This document shows, piece by piece, positions 44,559 to 53,972 of a stretch of DNA of 64,000 nt. A program made the translations under genes and the position numbers. The stretch comes from Gorillibacterium timonense (GTDB lineage Bacteria > Bacillota > Bacilli > Paenibacillales > NBRC-103111), in contig NZ_LN881721.1 of assembly GCF_001457415.1 (NCBI RefSeq), positions 372,001 through 436,000 on the forward strand, read 5' to 3'. Position 1 is the first letter of the stretch; every line of letters starts with the position of its first letter. The notes beneath the pieces are model-generated. The model saw only the letters and a list, made by a program, of their open reading frames with translations, was not told where the DNA came from and made no database searches.

Positions 44559-47078
44559 ATGCGGAACAATAATGGAGCGGTGATCCGACGGCTAACAGCC
44601 AGAAGCCTTCGGACCAATAAACGGAGAAACTTCTACATCACGATGGCCATTGCCCTCACGACCTTGCTCCTCGCATCGGTCTTCAGTATCGGGATGAGTC
44701 TTCGGCAATCCATACGGGTGCAGGAGCTGCGGCTCATGGGGACGGCGGCCCATACGGCCGTGACTCAGCCGACGGCAGCCCAGTTGGAGCAGCTCAGGCA
44801 ATTGCCCTATGTGAAAACCGTAGGGACGGGCAATTTTGTCGGTTCTATCAAGAGCACCCCAGAGATGGGGGATATGAACCTGTCGCTGTACCATTTTGAC
44901 AAAACCGAATGGGAAGAGCTTCGAGCGCCTGCCGTTACCGATATCGTGGGCCGCTATCCGCAGAACGAAGACGAAATGATGATTCCTCTGTGGGTGCTGA
45001 AGCGGCTGGGGATCGAGAGCCCGACTATCGGCATGGAGATTCCGCTGACCTATTCCATACGGGACGGGAGCGAGAATCACGAGTTCAGTCGCGTGTTTCG
45101 TCTGTCCGGCTGGTACACCAGCTACATGCACATTCGGTCCGGCAACATTGATTCCCTTCTGGTGTCTCAAGCGTTGTCGCAAAAGCATGGGAGAACGGTT
45201 GAAGCCGAAGGAGTCGCTACCGTAAGATTTACCGATTCATCGCCGACCAAGATTATGCAGGATAGCGCACAATTGGAGCGGGATCTGGCTCTGACCCTTA
45301 ACCAGAAGGTGAAGAATGTACCCGCTTATGAGTTCGATTCCGATTCGATCCGGTCAAACTTGATCGCTCTTGCGGTCATTGTCGCTTTTCTAGTTCTGAC
45401 CGGCTACCTCTTGATTTACAACGTGCTGTATATCTCGGTTACGCAGGATGTGCGTTTTTACGGCCTGTTAAAGACCCTCGGAACTACACCGAGGCAAATT
45501 CGCCGCATCGTGACCGGACAAATGGTTCGTCTGTGTGCAATCGGGATTCCTGTCGGCGCGGCAGGGGCCGCACTTGTATCCTCCTTTGCCGTGCCGCTGT
45601 TCATTTCCCGTATGGGCACCATCTCGACAGGGTCGGTCGTTTCCTTCTCGCCTGTCATCTACCTGGGCGCTGCTGCCTTTGCTTTGCTTACGGCTCTTCT
45701 GGGAGCCTTCAAGCCTGCTCAAAAGGCTGCGCGGATCTCGCCCATCGAAGCACAACGGTTTACCGGCATCCAGATGACGAAGGGCCACGCGGGTTCATCG
45801 GTCCGGGGCAAGCCGTACAAAATGGCTCTGCGGAATATTTTTCGGGAAAAGAAGCGAGCCGTAATCGTGCTTCTGAGCTTGTTCCTGGGCATCACTACGT
45901 TCACCACTGTTCTAACTCTGGTCAAGAGCATGAACACGGACAACTTTATCGCCTCCTATATGAAAAGCGACTTTGAGCTAAAGAACAATACGTTGGATAC
46001 GACCGGTCCCCCCAAACAAAAGTTCGACGCGGCCTTTATGGAATCTCTCCACGCTTTGCCCGGCCTGGAGAGCGTGCGCAGCATGACGAGGGAGTGGGGC
46101 CGTCTCGATTACTCCTCTCAGCAGTTTGGCGACTATGTGACCGATTACTTGCAGCGGAATCAAGCGAGCCATATGACCGAGTCGATGATCGCCAACCATT
46201 TCAGCGGGTTGATTGCGGGCATCGAACGCGATGACCTCGAAGAGTTGAATCGTACGCTTGATAAGCCAATCGATCTCGACGCTTTTGACCGCGGCGAAAT
46301 CGCTCTCATCGCGACCGACAATCCGGACTTGTTTCGAAAGGTCCAGGAGCTCACGCTTCACCCTATGGAGCAAACGGAAGAGGCGGGCATTCACGATGAA
46401 GCCGGTGCTCGGCCCAAAACCATTCGACTTGGGGGTTACGTGCCCAAGATATTCGAGGGTGTCGGCTACAGCCTGGCGCCGACTCTGTTTGTGTCTAACT
46501 CCTTCATGCGCGACCTGTATGGGGACCCGGTAATCGCTCAAGTGAATATTGATGTATCGAAAGGGAATGAGAAACAGGTTCTCGACTCCTTAAAGCAACT
46601 GATGGACAAGGATTTCGAAATGTCTCGCACGTCGAAGCTGGAGGCGCAGGAGGAAATGCGCGACGCCAAGCTGATGATGTATATCCTTGGCGGAGGCATC
46701 GCGTTGATCCTGGCTTTGATCGGCATCCTAAATTTTGTGAATGTGATGTCCGTCGGGATCATGGTCCGCAAGCAGGAGTTGACCACGCTTGAATGCGTCG
46801 GGATGAGCCGTAGGCAGGTCAGAAGCATGCTGATCAGCGAGGGGCTCGGATACGCTGCGATCACATTGGTTCTTGTCTTCACCGCAGGGACCGCTGCCAC
46901 CTTCGGGATCTTCAAGCTGTTCCAGCAGCAGGCCACCTACGCCGTCTTTACCTATCCGATTGTTCCGATGGCGATAGCGAGTCTCCTCATTATTGCCGTT
47001 TGCGTCACAACGCCGGAAAAGGTGTACCGTTCCATCTATAGAGCTACCTTGGTTGGACGGCTCCGAGATGTCGAATGA
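44559..47078 (+). CDS. FtsX-type ABC permease, duplicated
   Basis: The 839-residue permease has two FtsX/MacB-like halves. Each has a first helix, a large extracellular domain (about 50-265 and 465-715) and three further helices that carry GLLKTLGTTPRQIRRI in the first half and LTTLECVGMSRRQVRSM in the second. It thus has about eight helices and resembles multi-domain FtsX permeases rather than BceB, which has ten helices and one large outside domain. It works with the ATPase before it. Together with the two-component pair it forms a sense-and-detoxify or envelope-remodelling module; the ligand is unknown. Confidence 0.9.
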   Translation: MRNNNGAVIRRLTARSLRTNKRRNFYITMAIALTTLLLASVFSIGMSLRQSIRVQELRLMGTAAHTAVTQPTAAQLEQLRQLPYVKTVGTGNFVGSIKSTPEMGDMNLSLYHFDKTEWEELRAPAVTDIVGRYPQNEDEMMIPLWVLKRLGIESPTIGMEIPLTYSIRDGSENHEFSRVFRLSGWYTSYMHIRSGNIDSLLVSQALSQKHGRTVEAEGVATVRFTDSSPTKIMQDSAQLERDLALTLNQKVKNVPAYEFDSDSIRSNLIALAVIVAFLVLTGYLLIYNVLYISVTQDVRFYGLLKTLGTTPRQIRRIVTGQMVRLCAIGIPVGAAGAALVSSFAVPLFISRMGTISTGSVVSFSPVIYLGAAAFALLTALLGAFKPAQKAARISPIEAQRFTGIQMTKGHAGSSVRGKPYKMALRNIFREKKRAVIVLLSLFLGITTFTTVLTLVKSMNTDNFIASYMKSDFELKNNTLDTTGPPKQKFDAAFMESLHALPGLESVRSMTREWGRLDYSSQQFGDYVTDYLQRNQASHMTESMIANHFSGLIAGIERDDLEELNRTLDKPIDLDAFDRGEIALIATDNPDLFRKVQELTLHPMEQTEEAGIHDEAGARPKTIRLGGYVPKIFEGVGYSLAPTLFVSNSFMRDLYGDPVIAQVNIDVSKGNEKQVLDSLKQLMDKDFEMSRTSKLEAQEEMRDAKLMMYILGGGIALILALIGILNFVNVMSVGIMVRKQELTTLECVGMSRRQVRSMLISEGLGYAAITLVLVFTAGTAATFGIFKLFQQQATYAVFTYPIVPMAIASLLIIAVCVTTPEKVYRSIYRATLVGRLRDVE

Positions 47079-47112
47079 CGAAGACCTCTAGATAGCGGCC
47101 GTGAATTATGAA

Positions 47113-47167
47113 AAAGGAGAGCGAATCCCGTCGGGAGCACCTTGCCCCGCCTGATTCGCTCTCCTTT
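47113..47167. terminator. Bidirectional terminator
   Basis: AAAGGAGAGCGAATC (47113-47127) pairs with GATTCGCTCTCCTTT (47153-47167), between the permease and the convergent LTA synthase gene. Confidence 0.85.
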
Positions 47168-47181
47168 ATTCGTTCCAATCG

Positions 47182-49065
47182 TTACTTTCCTTCTTCTGTA
47201 TTCGATGGCTCCAGGAGAGGCAATTGGGTCACGTAGCTGTCGGATAGGTTCAACAGCTCCAAAGCGCGATCATATTCGCTGTGCGTGACTCCGTTTCCTC
47301 GGATGATGCCGTCGGCCAGCGGATATTGGGTGCCGTCCTCAAAGCCGCTGCCCGGAATAAACAGCCCGTTTTCTCCGATCAGGGAGCCGGTCGGGAGATA
47401 GTAGCGCTCTGGCAGCAGGTTGTGCGATTGATTCAGCAGATCCTGCCCAAAATGCAGCTGTCCGTCGAGGGATACCCCCGTCAAGTTGGCGATGGTCGGC
47501 TGGACGTCGACTTGGCCGCCCATTTGATCGAAGACGGCGGGATAGGTAACCCCTGAAGCGATCATGAGGAGCGGGATGTTGAACATGTCGGAGAAGCCAT
47601 ATTCCCGTCCGAAGATGCCCTCCATCAGATCCTTCTCTTGCTTTTCAAGCGAGTAGATCGGCAAGCCGACATGGTCGCCATAGATCACGATCAGGCTGTT
47701 GTCATAGACGCCGTTCGCCTTCAGCTCGTCGATGAACTTGCCGAGCGCATAATCGGCATAGCTCTGGGCGCGCAGGTAATTGCCGACAAAATTGTCGCGA
47801 TACTCTTCCGGCAAGGTGATCTGGTCGAGCTCTTCCGGAGTCGTAAACGGGTGATGCGCCGTCATCGAGATGACATGAGCGTAGAAGGGCTTGCCGGAGG
47901 CTTGCATCTTCGCCAGCTCCGCACTCGTCTTCTCGTACAAGACTTCGTCCTTCGGTCCGAAGAACACCGTATCGTCCGTGCCGAAGAACGATTGGTCGTA
48001 ATAGCGGTCGAAGCCGATGGCTTTGTACAAGCCGCTGCGGTTCCAGAATTCCACCACATTCGTGTGGAATGTCGCCGTGTCATAGCCTTGAGCCTTCATC
48101 AGCTTCGGCAGACTGGGCAAGTCGTGGTCCACATAAGACATGGTGGCCGCTCCCCGGCGCGGGATGTACATGGAGGTGTTCACGACGAATTCGGCATCTG
48201 AGGTGTTCCCTTGGCCGACCTGCTGATAGAAGTGGTTGAAATAGAAGTTTTCGCGGACCAGCTTATTCAGGTTCGGCGTCACTTCTTGACCGTCCACCTT
48301 CAGGTTGATCAGGAAGTTTTGCAGCGATTCCATTTGAATGATGATCACGTTGCGGCCCTTCGCGGCTTCCCAGAACTTAGGGCTAGCGGGAACTTCGATT
48401 CCCTTCAACTGATTGATGGTAGCTTGGTTGATCTGGTTCAGGGCGACTGGCTGCTGCTTCTCTTCGTCGGCGAGCAGGGTGTAGGCTTCATAGCCGATGA
48501 TGCCCATCTGCTCCGCTTTTTTGAGCTCGCTCATGCTGGCCCGGTTGGGCAGGACATTGAACAGGCACAGGAACAGGGACAGGGCGAACAAGGCGGTAAC
48601 GACGCTACGGCGTTCTTTTTTGGCGGCTAGGGCCTTCCATTCTACTGCGCGTTTGCTGCGGAACAGATAGAAGCCGATCACGATCACGTCCAGAAACAAG
48701 AGGAGGTAATAGGGCTGCAGAAGCGAGAAGACGCTGTTCTTGACCGCCGTCACCTGATTGACCTGTTCGAGAGCATGGTAGGTCGCGATGACGCCATAAT
48801 ACTTGTAATACATCACGACGGTGAAAAAGAGCGCCGTCACCGCCAGGTTGATCCCGAGGTAGATCGGCAGCTTCCGCTTGGTAGCGAGCCACTCGACGAG
48901 GCAGAAGAGAATCCAGATAAACGGCATTTCCGTAAACAGAATATTAAAGGTAACTCCGCTGTCAAAGAGTACGGACCAGGCCAGATAGCTTTTGAGAAGT
49001 AGAATGAGAGAGAAGAAAATGAACGGCTTAAAGAAGTAGCCGCGGACATTCTTCAGGAAGGGCAC
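47182..49065 (-). CDS. Lipoteichoic acid synthase family protein
   Basis: The 627-residue protein has five N-terminal membrane helices (to about residue 175) and an extracellular sulfatase-fold domain. The catalytic nucleophile is Thr288 (GQGNTSDAEF) and metal ligands include Glu246 (IIIQMESLQ) and the IVIYGDHVG motif, as in LtaS. These enzymes build the polyglycerol phosphate chain of lipoteichoic acid from phosphatidylglycerol. Length and motif order fit the LtaS/YfnI/YqgS group; which paralogue cannot be said. A signal-peptidase cleavage site after the helices is usual, not confirmed here. It stands alone behind a terminator. Confidence 0.92.
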   Translation of the reverse strand: MPFLKNVRGYFFKPFIFFSLILLLKSYLAWSVLFDSGVTFNILFTEMPFIWILFCLVEWLATKRKLPIYLGINLAVTALFFTVVMYYKYYGVIATYHALEQVNQVTAVKNSVFSLLQPYYLLLFLDVIVIGFYLFRSKRAVEWKALAAKKERRSVVTALFALSLFLCLFNVLPNRASMSELKKAEQMGIIGYEAYTLLADEEKQQPVALNQINQATINQLKGIEVPASPKFWEAAKGRNVIIIQMESLQNFLINLKVDGQEVTPNLNKLVRENFYFNHFYQQVGQGNTSDAEFVVNTSMYIPRRGAATMSYVDHDLPSLPKLMKAQGYDTATFHTNVVEFWNRSGLYKAIGFDRYYDQSFFGTDDTVFFGPKDEVLYEKTSAELAKMQASGKPFYAHVISMTAHHPFTTPEELDQITLPEEYRDNFVGNYLRAQSYADYALGKFIDELKANGVYDNSLIVIYGDHVGLPIYSLEKQEKDLMEGIFGREYGFSDMFNIPLLMIASGVTYPAVFDQMGGQVDVQPTIANLTGVSLDGQLHFGQDLLNQSHNLLPERYYLPTGSLIGENGLFIPGSGFEDGTQYPLADGIIRGNGVTHSEYDRALELLNLSDSYVTQLPLLEPSNTEEGK

Positions 49066-49109
49066 GAATAGCCAGCTCCTTTCGGGAAAACATCATTCCC
49101 ATTATGATC

Positions 49110-49246
49110 TGAGGGGTACCGGATGTCAAAAGGTAATTACCCGTTTTTTGGGGAATTGCTGGGCGGTTTGAGTCTTTTTTCACAGCGGAATGCGATGCGT
49201 GAGCTTTTGCAATGAATGGGTGAGTGCGAGTGCACGGTACCCCTCA
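49110..49246. repeat. Perfect 12-bp inverted repeat in the LTA synthase-helicase gap
   Basis: TGAGGGGTACCG (49110-49121) recurs inverted as CGGTACCCCTCA (49235-49246). The 113 bases between hold no gene. It lies in the 358-base gap between divergent genes. Confidence 0.5.
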
Positions 49247-49347
49247 TTGTTATGAATGCAAAGCGGCGTCAATGAGCGTGGAGCAAGGCGCGGAAACGGC
49301 GGATCATGGAGCGGATTACATGCTAGGCACACAACCGGGAAACATGC

Positions 49348-49375
49348 TATACTGCAAAAAGAAAACGTACGTTCG
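49348..49375 (+). promoter_or_regulatory. Promoter minus-10 and LexA/DinR-like box of the nuclease-helicase
   Basis: TATACT (49348-49353) is a probable minus-10. On the minus strand CGAACGTACGTTTT (49375-49362) matches the Bacillus DinR/LexA consensus CGAACRNRYGTTYC at 13 of 14 positions, and it lies at the expected start of transcription. This suggests induction by DNA damage. Confidence 0.65.
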
Positions 49376-49423
49376 TAAAACGTGGGGTCGATTCGATCCC
49401 ACCTGTCGGAAGGTGAAGCCGCT

Positions 49424-51853
49424 TTGTCCGAACGGGTATGGTCTGTCCGCTCTGTTGTTGAATACGTGTACCGATCCGGCAGTCTGGGGTTCGGTTTCGG
49501 CAGCGCAGCCGCTTTTCAAGAAGGAAGCCGCATTCATCGCCTCGTCCAAAGCCGGTACGGAGAAGAGGACCGCAAGGAGCTCTTCCTCCGCGCGGAGGTG
49601 GAAGAGGGCGATGCCCGCTACACGCTGGAGGGCCGCTGCGACGGCCTGCTTCAGCCGGGAGCGGATCGGGAGCTCATCACCATCGACGAGATCAAGTCCA
49701 CCTCCGGCAGCCTCGAGGAGATCGAGGAGGACAGCCATCCCGTTCACTGGGCGCAGGCTTACTGCTATGCATGGATGTATGCCCGGGCGGAGGGACTGGA
49801 GCAAATCGCGGTTCAGCTCACGTATGTCCAGACCATGAGCGAGGAAGAGAGGCGCTTCGTGCGCATCTTGACCGCGGAGGAGCTGGAGTCGTTCGTCGCG
49901 AGCGTCGTGCAAGTCTATGCTCCCTATGCCCGCCTTCAGGACGATCATTTGCGCCTCCGGGAAGTGAGCATCCGCGAGCTTGGGTTTCCCTTTGAGCGCT
50001 ACCGCAGAGGACAGCGGGAGTTGGCTGCCGCCGTCTACAAAACGCATCTGGACGGCTGCAGGCTGTTTGCCAAAGCGCCGACGGGCACGGGCAAGACGAT
50101 CTCCACGATCTTTCCGACGGTGAAGGCGGTCGGGGAAGGCTTGCTTCGCAGGCTCGTCTACCTGACTGCCCGAACGACGACCCGGACGGCGGCGGAGGCC
50201 GCCTTCGTGCGAATGGAACGGCAGGGACTTCATCTGCGCAGCGTGACGCTGACCGCTAAGGAGAAGATCTGCTTCCAGGAGCAGGTGGATTGCCGCAAGG
50301 AGAGCTGCCCGTACGCGGACGGCTTCTACGACCGGCTCAATGCCGCGCTGCTCGATCTTCTCGGTGAAGAGCGGCGCATCACCCGCGACAAGGTGGAAGC
50401 TTATGCCCGCAAGCACCGGATCTGTCCGTTCGAATTCTCGCTCGAGGCCGCGTACACCGCTGACGTCGTGATCGGCGACTATAACTATATCTTCGATCCC
50501 CGTGCCTCCTTGCGCAGGCTCTGGGAGGAGGAACGGAAAAAGACCGCCCTGCTCGTGGATGAGGCGCACAATCTGGTCGACCGAGGGCGGGAGATGTTCT
50601 CCGCGGAGCTGGGCAAGGACGATTTTCTGGCGCTGAAGCGCGCGTTCAAGAGTGTGGACCCTGCGGTGCACCAGACGGCTGCCGAAGTGAATGCCGTCTT
50701 CATCAAGCTTCGCAAGAAAGCACACGAAGCGGGGAGCCGCTTCTTCGTGATGCCGTCTCCGCCGGACGGCTTGAGGGAAAGCCTGGAAGGTTTTCTTCAA
50801 GCCGCCGAAGGGCGGATGCAGCGGGCTCCTGAAGAAGGGGAACCGCGCGAGTCCTTGGTGGACGCTTTCTTCCAAGTCCGTCACTTTCTGCGGATCGGGG
50901 ATGAGTATGACGAGCGGTATGTCACGGTGGTCAAGGAAGAGTATAAGGGCTTCCGTCTAAGGCTCTCCTGCTTGGACCCTTCCCTGTCCCTCCAGAGGAT
51001 CACGGAAGGCTTCCGCTCCACGATCTTCTTCTCGGCCACCTTGGCTCCGCTTGGGTATTACCGGGATATCCTTGGCGGCGCGGAGGAAGACCTCCGGCTT
51101 GCACTTCCGTCCCCGTTCTCCCCGGATCAGCTCGATGTTTTGCTGCTTCCGTTCTCGACCCGGTTCCGCGACCGGGAGCGGACCAAGGAGACGCTCGCGG
51201 CGCGCCTGGATGAGCTCTTGCGGGTGAGGCCCGGACGCTACCTGTTCTTTTTTCCTTCCTATGACTATCTGCTGGACGTTCTTGAACGGGTGCGCGAGCA
51301 TCAACCGCCTGCCCGAATCCTCGTCCAAAGCGGAAGCATGAGTGAACAGGAGCGGGAAGATTTTCTTGCCTGCTTTCAAGAGGATACGGGCGAACGGTTA
51401 GTTGGTTTCGCCGTAATGGGCGGAATCTTCGGCGAAGCGATCGACCTGGCTGGCGATCGGCTTACCGGAGTTGCCGTCATCGGCGTCGGCCTGCCGCAGC
51501 TCGGACCCGAGCGGGACCTCATCCGCGATTACTATTCGCGCACGGACCGGAACGGCTTCGATTATGCCTATGTCTATCCGGGAATGAACAAGGTGCTGCA
51601 AGCGGGCGGCAGGCTGATCCGCACGGAGCAGGACCGGGGAACGCTGCTGCTCGTGGATGACCGCTTCCAGGAATCCCCTTACCGCTATCTGCTGCCTGCC
51701 GAATGGCAGCCTATTCGCGCGCTGCAGGCGAAGGAGCCGATTCCTCCGTTCGCACACCTAGCGCGGTGTGCCCCCTCACATAGTCAACTCAAGACCGTGG
51801 AATCCGGATCTCCTCCCCTACCTATTGACGCAGCTTCGCAATCACATGATTAG
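49424..51853 (+). CDS. PD-(D/E)XK nuclease fused to XPD/DinG-type DNA helicase
   Basis: The 809-residue protein has an N-terminal domain with Asp73 (EGRCDGLLQ) and Glu89-x-Lys91 (TIDEIKS), the core of a PD-(D/E)XK nuclease, as in Cas4 and RecB. Then comes an SF2 helicase with Walker A APTGTGKT (218-225) and DEAH (379-382). Four cysteines at 283, 290, 295 and 334 between the motifs have the XPD pattern for a 4Fe-4S cluster. The C-terminal helicase motifs include FSATLAPL and the arginine-finger region GRLIRTEQDRG. Such enzymes repair or resolve DNA. The TTG at 49424 is used because GGAAGGTGA precedes it. A LexA-like box lies upstream. It ends three bases before a convergent lipase. Confidence 0.9.
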   Translation: MSERVWSVRSVVEYVYRSGSLGFGFGSAAAFQEGSRIHRLVQSRYGEEDRKELFLRAEVEEGDARYTLEGRCDGLLQPGADRELITIDEIKSTSGSLEEIEEDSHPVHWAQAYCYAWMYARAEGLEQIAVQLTYVQTMSEEERRFVRILTAEELESFVASVVQVYAPYARLQDDHLRLREVSIRELGFPFERYRRGQRELAAAVYKTHLDGCRLFAKAPTGTGKTISTIFPTVKAVGEGLLRRLVYLTARTTTRTAAEAAFVRMERQGLHLRSVTLTAKEKICFQEQVDCRKESCPYADGFYDRLNAALLDLLGEERRITRDKVEAYARKHRICPFEFSLEAAYTADVVIGDYNYIFDPRASLRRLWEEERKKTALLVDEAHNLVDRGREMFSAELGKDDFLALKRAFKSVDPAVHQTAAEVNAVFIKLRKKAHEAGSRFFVMPSPPDGLRESLEGFLQAAEGRMQRAPEEGEPRESLVDAFFQVRHFLRIGDEYDERYVTVVKEEYKGFRLRLSCLDPSLSLQRITEGFRSTIFFSATLAPLGYYRDILGGAEEDLRLALPSPFSPDQLDVLLLPFSTRFRDRERTKETLAARLDELLRVRPGRYLFFFPSYDYLLDVLERVREHQPPARILVQSGSMSEQEREDFLACFQEDTGERLVGFAVMGGIFGEAIDLAGDRLTGVAVIGVGLPQLGPERDLIRDYYSRTDRNGFDYAYVYPGMNKVLQAGGRLIRTEQDRGTLLLVDDRFQESPYRYLLPAEWQPIRALQAKEPIPPFAHLARCAPSHSQLKTVESGSPPLPIDAASQSHD

Positions 51854-51856
51854 GGT

Positions 51857-52735
51857 TTAGGGTTGACTGCGCACCAGCCGATTGGCGGGACGCCCTTCTG
51901 GAGTAAAGCGGAAGTGTTCGAGGGAATGGTACAGTGGTTCTCCGAACAGAGAGTCGTAGATCCTCCGCCAAGGGTGGCCGGTATAGCAGCGGTTGGCTTC
52001 TGCATAGCCATCTCCCAGGTAGAAGGTGAGGCCGACCTTGTGGGGATACTCTTCGAAGGGACCTGCTCCGACACAGTCGCAGGGGTGTGTGAAATTGCGA
52101 ATGCCCGCAAGAGTCACCCCGGAGCTGTCGGGGAGTCCGCCGTCAAACTCGGCAGGGAGCAGCCAGTAGCAGCTCGGAGCGGCGAATGTGATTGCCTCAA
52201 GGCCGTGGATCGCCGCCGCATAGGCTGCCAGCGCGCCTCCTAGAGAAAAGCCCGTCAGGATGAGCCGCCAGTCGGGATAGTGGAGGAGGAGCGTGGAGGC
52301 GAGCGCAGCCGCCAGACGGAATTGGCCGAGGTCGGCGATGGCAGCGGAACGGCTGCGCGAAGGGAAGCCGGTCCGTGCTTGATTTACGAGTTCTCTGAAA
52401 TCGCGGTTGGCGAGACCCTCCTCCACCTTGTCTCCAATCCATTCCGGGAGAGCGAGAAATAAGCCGTCCGTCATCAGATCGGCGAGCCAGGAAAGCCAGG
52501 AGCTGGAATTCCGGCCTTCCCCGGTACCCCGGAAGGCCGCGACGATGCACTGCCGCTCGGAATGAACGAAGCAGGCAGCGTCAAAGCCGGTCGGCGGATC
52601 ATGAAGCCCGCTCTCAAGCGGCAGCGTCCGCCAGCCGGGCAAATGCTCCGACGGTTGCTCGGCCAAGATTCGCCGGTATGCAAGCCCCGCCATTCGCCAG
52701 CATTCCTCCTCTGTCACCGTCCCCGTTTTTGCCAA
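51857..52735 (-). CDS. Class 3 lipase-like alpha/beta hydrolase
   Basis: The 292-residue protein has the lipase class 3 pattern: IVAAFRGTGEG (oxyanion region), the nucleophile elbow GFSLGG with Ser164, then an Asp region (NFTHPCDCVG) and His (YHSLEHFRF) consistent with a catalytic triad. No signal peptide is seen, so it is probably intracellular. The start is TTG at 52735 with a weak GGGGCGGG-type site; the GTG at the next Val is an alternative. It is convergent with the helicase and a lone gene. Natural substrate is unknown. Confidence 0.82.
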   Translation of the reverse strand: MAKTGTVTEEECWRMAGLAYRRILAEQPSEHLPGWRTLPLESGLHDPPTGFDAACFVHSERQCIVAAFRGTGEGRNSSSWLSWLADLMTDGLFLALPEWIGDKVEEGLANRDFRELVNQARTGFPSRSRSAAIADLGQFRLAAALASTLLLHYPDWRLILTGFSLGGALAAYAAAIHGLEAITFAAPSCYWLLPAEFDGGLPDSSGVTLAGIRNFTHPCDCVGAGPFEEYPHKVGLTFYLGDGYAEANRCYTGHPWRRIYDSLFGEPLYHSLEHFRFTPEGRPANRLVRSQP

Positions 52736-52844
52736 GGATAAGCCCGCCCCTTCTGTTTTACGTTCCTATAGTATTTGAAATTCGTTCCGGTTTCACAATA
52801 AGAAGGGTCAGAATGTCGTCTATGTGGCTTAAGGGGGATTGCGA

Positions 52845-53177
52845 ATGGATCATCTACCCCATACCGGCAACGATTCGGGAGAGACTCAACGGGAAGAATC
52901 GCTCGGGTCGATTCCGAAGGAGGTTCTTCTTCAAGCAACCCGCTATTTGCGGGAAGCGCATGATCTGGATGCGATACTGACTACCGCGGAACGGCTGCCC
53001 ACTTGGGTTGCCCGCAATCGCCTTGTCCTTGCCGGACATTTGGCTGAGGATCGGGAGAAGACAGTGACCCTCGACATCGACTTGACCAAGGGGAAGGTTC
53101 TAGACGCGGGAGTGCCTGAAGGATCGAGCAGGCTCACTGATTCGGAAATGCCCAAGGAACCGAGCGGACTCGTGTAA
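52845..53177 (+). CDS. Small uncharacterised soluble protein
   Basis: The 110-residue product is not recognised. It is acidic, lacks a signal or membrane helix, and is mostly helical in the middle (PKEVLLQATRYLREAHDLDAILTTAERLPTWVARNRLVLAGHLAED), with a polar tail. The ATG at 52845 follows AGGGGG. It is divergent from the lipase gene. Confidence 0.6.
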   Translation: MDHLPHTGNDSGETQREESLGSIPKEVLLQATRYLREAHDLDAILTTAERLPTWVARNRLVLAGHLAEDREKTVTLDIDLTKGKVLDAGVPEGSSRLTDSEMPKEPSGLV

Positions 53178-53518
53178 TCGGGGTGACCCCGGAACCGTAG
53201 TAATGAGCAAATTGATGGATTAAGTTTCCCCCTGAACATGGGGCAAACTAACGGATCAAAATGCTCCCAATGAAGCAAACCCAAACGATCGAGACGCACC
53301 CGGAGCACCGGCCACTCGTAACAATCAGGACGCCTTGCGCCGAACGACTCCATTCATTTCGGGCATCCGAACGTGGGGTAGGGAGGTCGATGTCGGCACT
53401 CGCCTTTTGCGGCAGAAAAAGGTATGGTAGAAGGAGCGGAAGAAGCTTCCACTGGTTAGGCAACATCCCAATGAGGTAAGGATCAGGATAACCCTATTCT
53501 TGACGAGGAGGATGCAGG
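53178..53518. other. Intergenic stretch without a gene
   Basis: This 341-base gap holds a short CGGGG-TGA-CCCCG hairpin just after the small protein gene and the GAGGAGG ribosome site for the next gene at its end. No other feature was seen. Confidence 0.6.
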
Positions 53519-53971
53519 ATGAGTGATTTGCTGAGAAAGGCGATTAATCTAGGTGTCGGACTCGCGGTTGCCAGCAAGGAGAAGATCGAACAATACGCCG
53601 ACGAATTGGTGGCTAAGGGAGAGCTTGGCAAGAACGAATCCAAGGATTTCGTGAACCAATTGATCCACAAGGGCGAAGAGCAGCGGGATGAACTGAAGGG
53701 CATGGTTCGCGAGCAGGTGAACAAGGTGCTGGCCGAGCTGGACATTGCCACCCTTCAGGATATACGCCGACTTGAAGTGCGGGTCGCTGCTTTAGAGGAG
53801 GCGCTTCGGAAGGAGAGGACAGCGCCTGTCTCGCCGGTCGCGGGAGCGGAAGGTGTGCTTTCGCCGAATGAAACGGCTACAGCCAAGGGGGATGTCGCAG
53901 CAGCGAACGGAGATGCTTCCACCTCCGATTCGGCTGAATCCGCAGAAGGCCCGGATCGGCTGATCCCCTAA
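53519..53971 (+). CDS. Phasin-like granule-associated protein
   Basis: The 150-residue protein resembles phasins or PHA-granule region proteins: an amphipathic helical start (LLRKAINLGVGLAVASKEKIEQYADELVAKGELGKNESKDFVNQLI), then a coiled coil (LQDIRRLEVRVAALEEALRKE) and a disordered acidic tail. It has no membrane helix. It lies one base before the ABC1 kinase gene, so the two are translated as a unit. GAGGAGG precedes the ATG. A PHA role is inferred; no PHA synthase is in the window. Confidence 0.75.
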   Translation: MSDLLRKAINLGVGLAVASKEKIEQYADELVAKGELGKNESKDFVNQLIHKGEEQRDELKGMVREQVNKVLAELDIATLQDIRRLEVRVAALEEALRKERTAPVSPVAGAEGVLSPNETATAKGDVAAANGDASTSDSAESAEGPDRLIP

Positions 53972-53972
53972 T

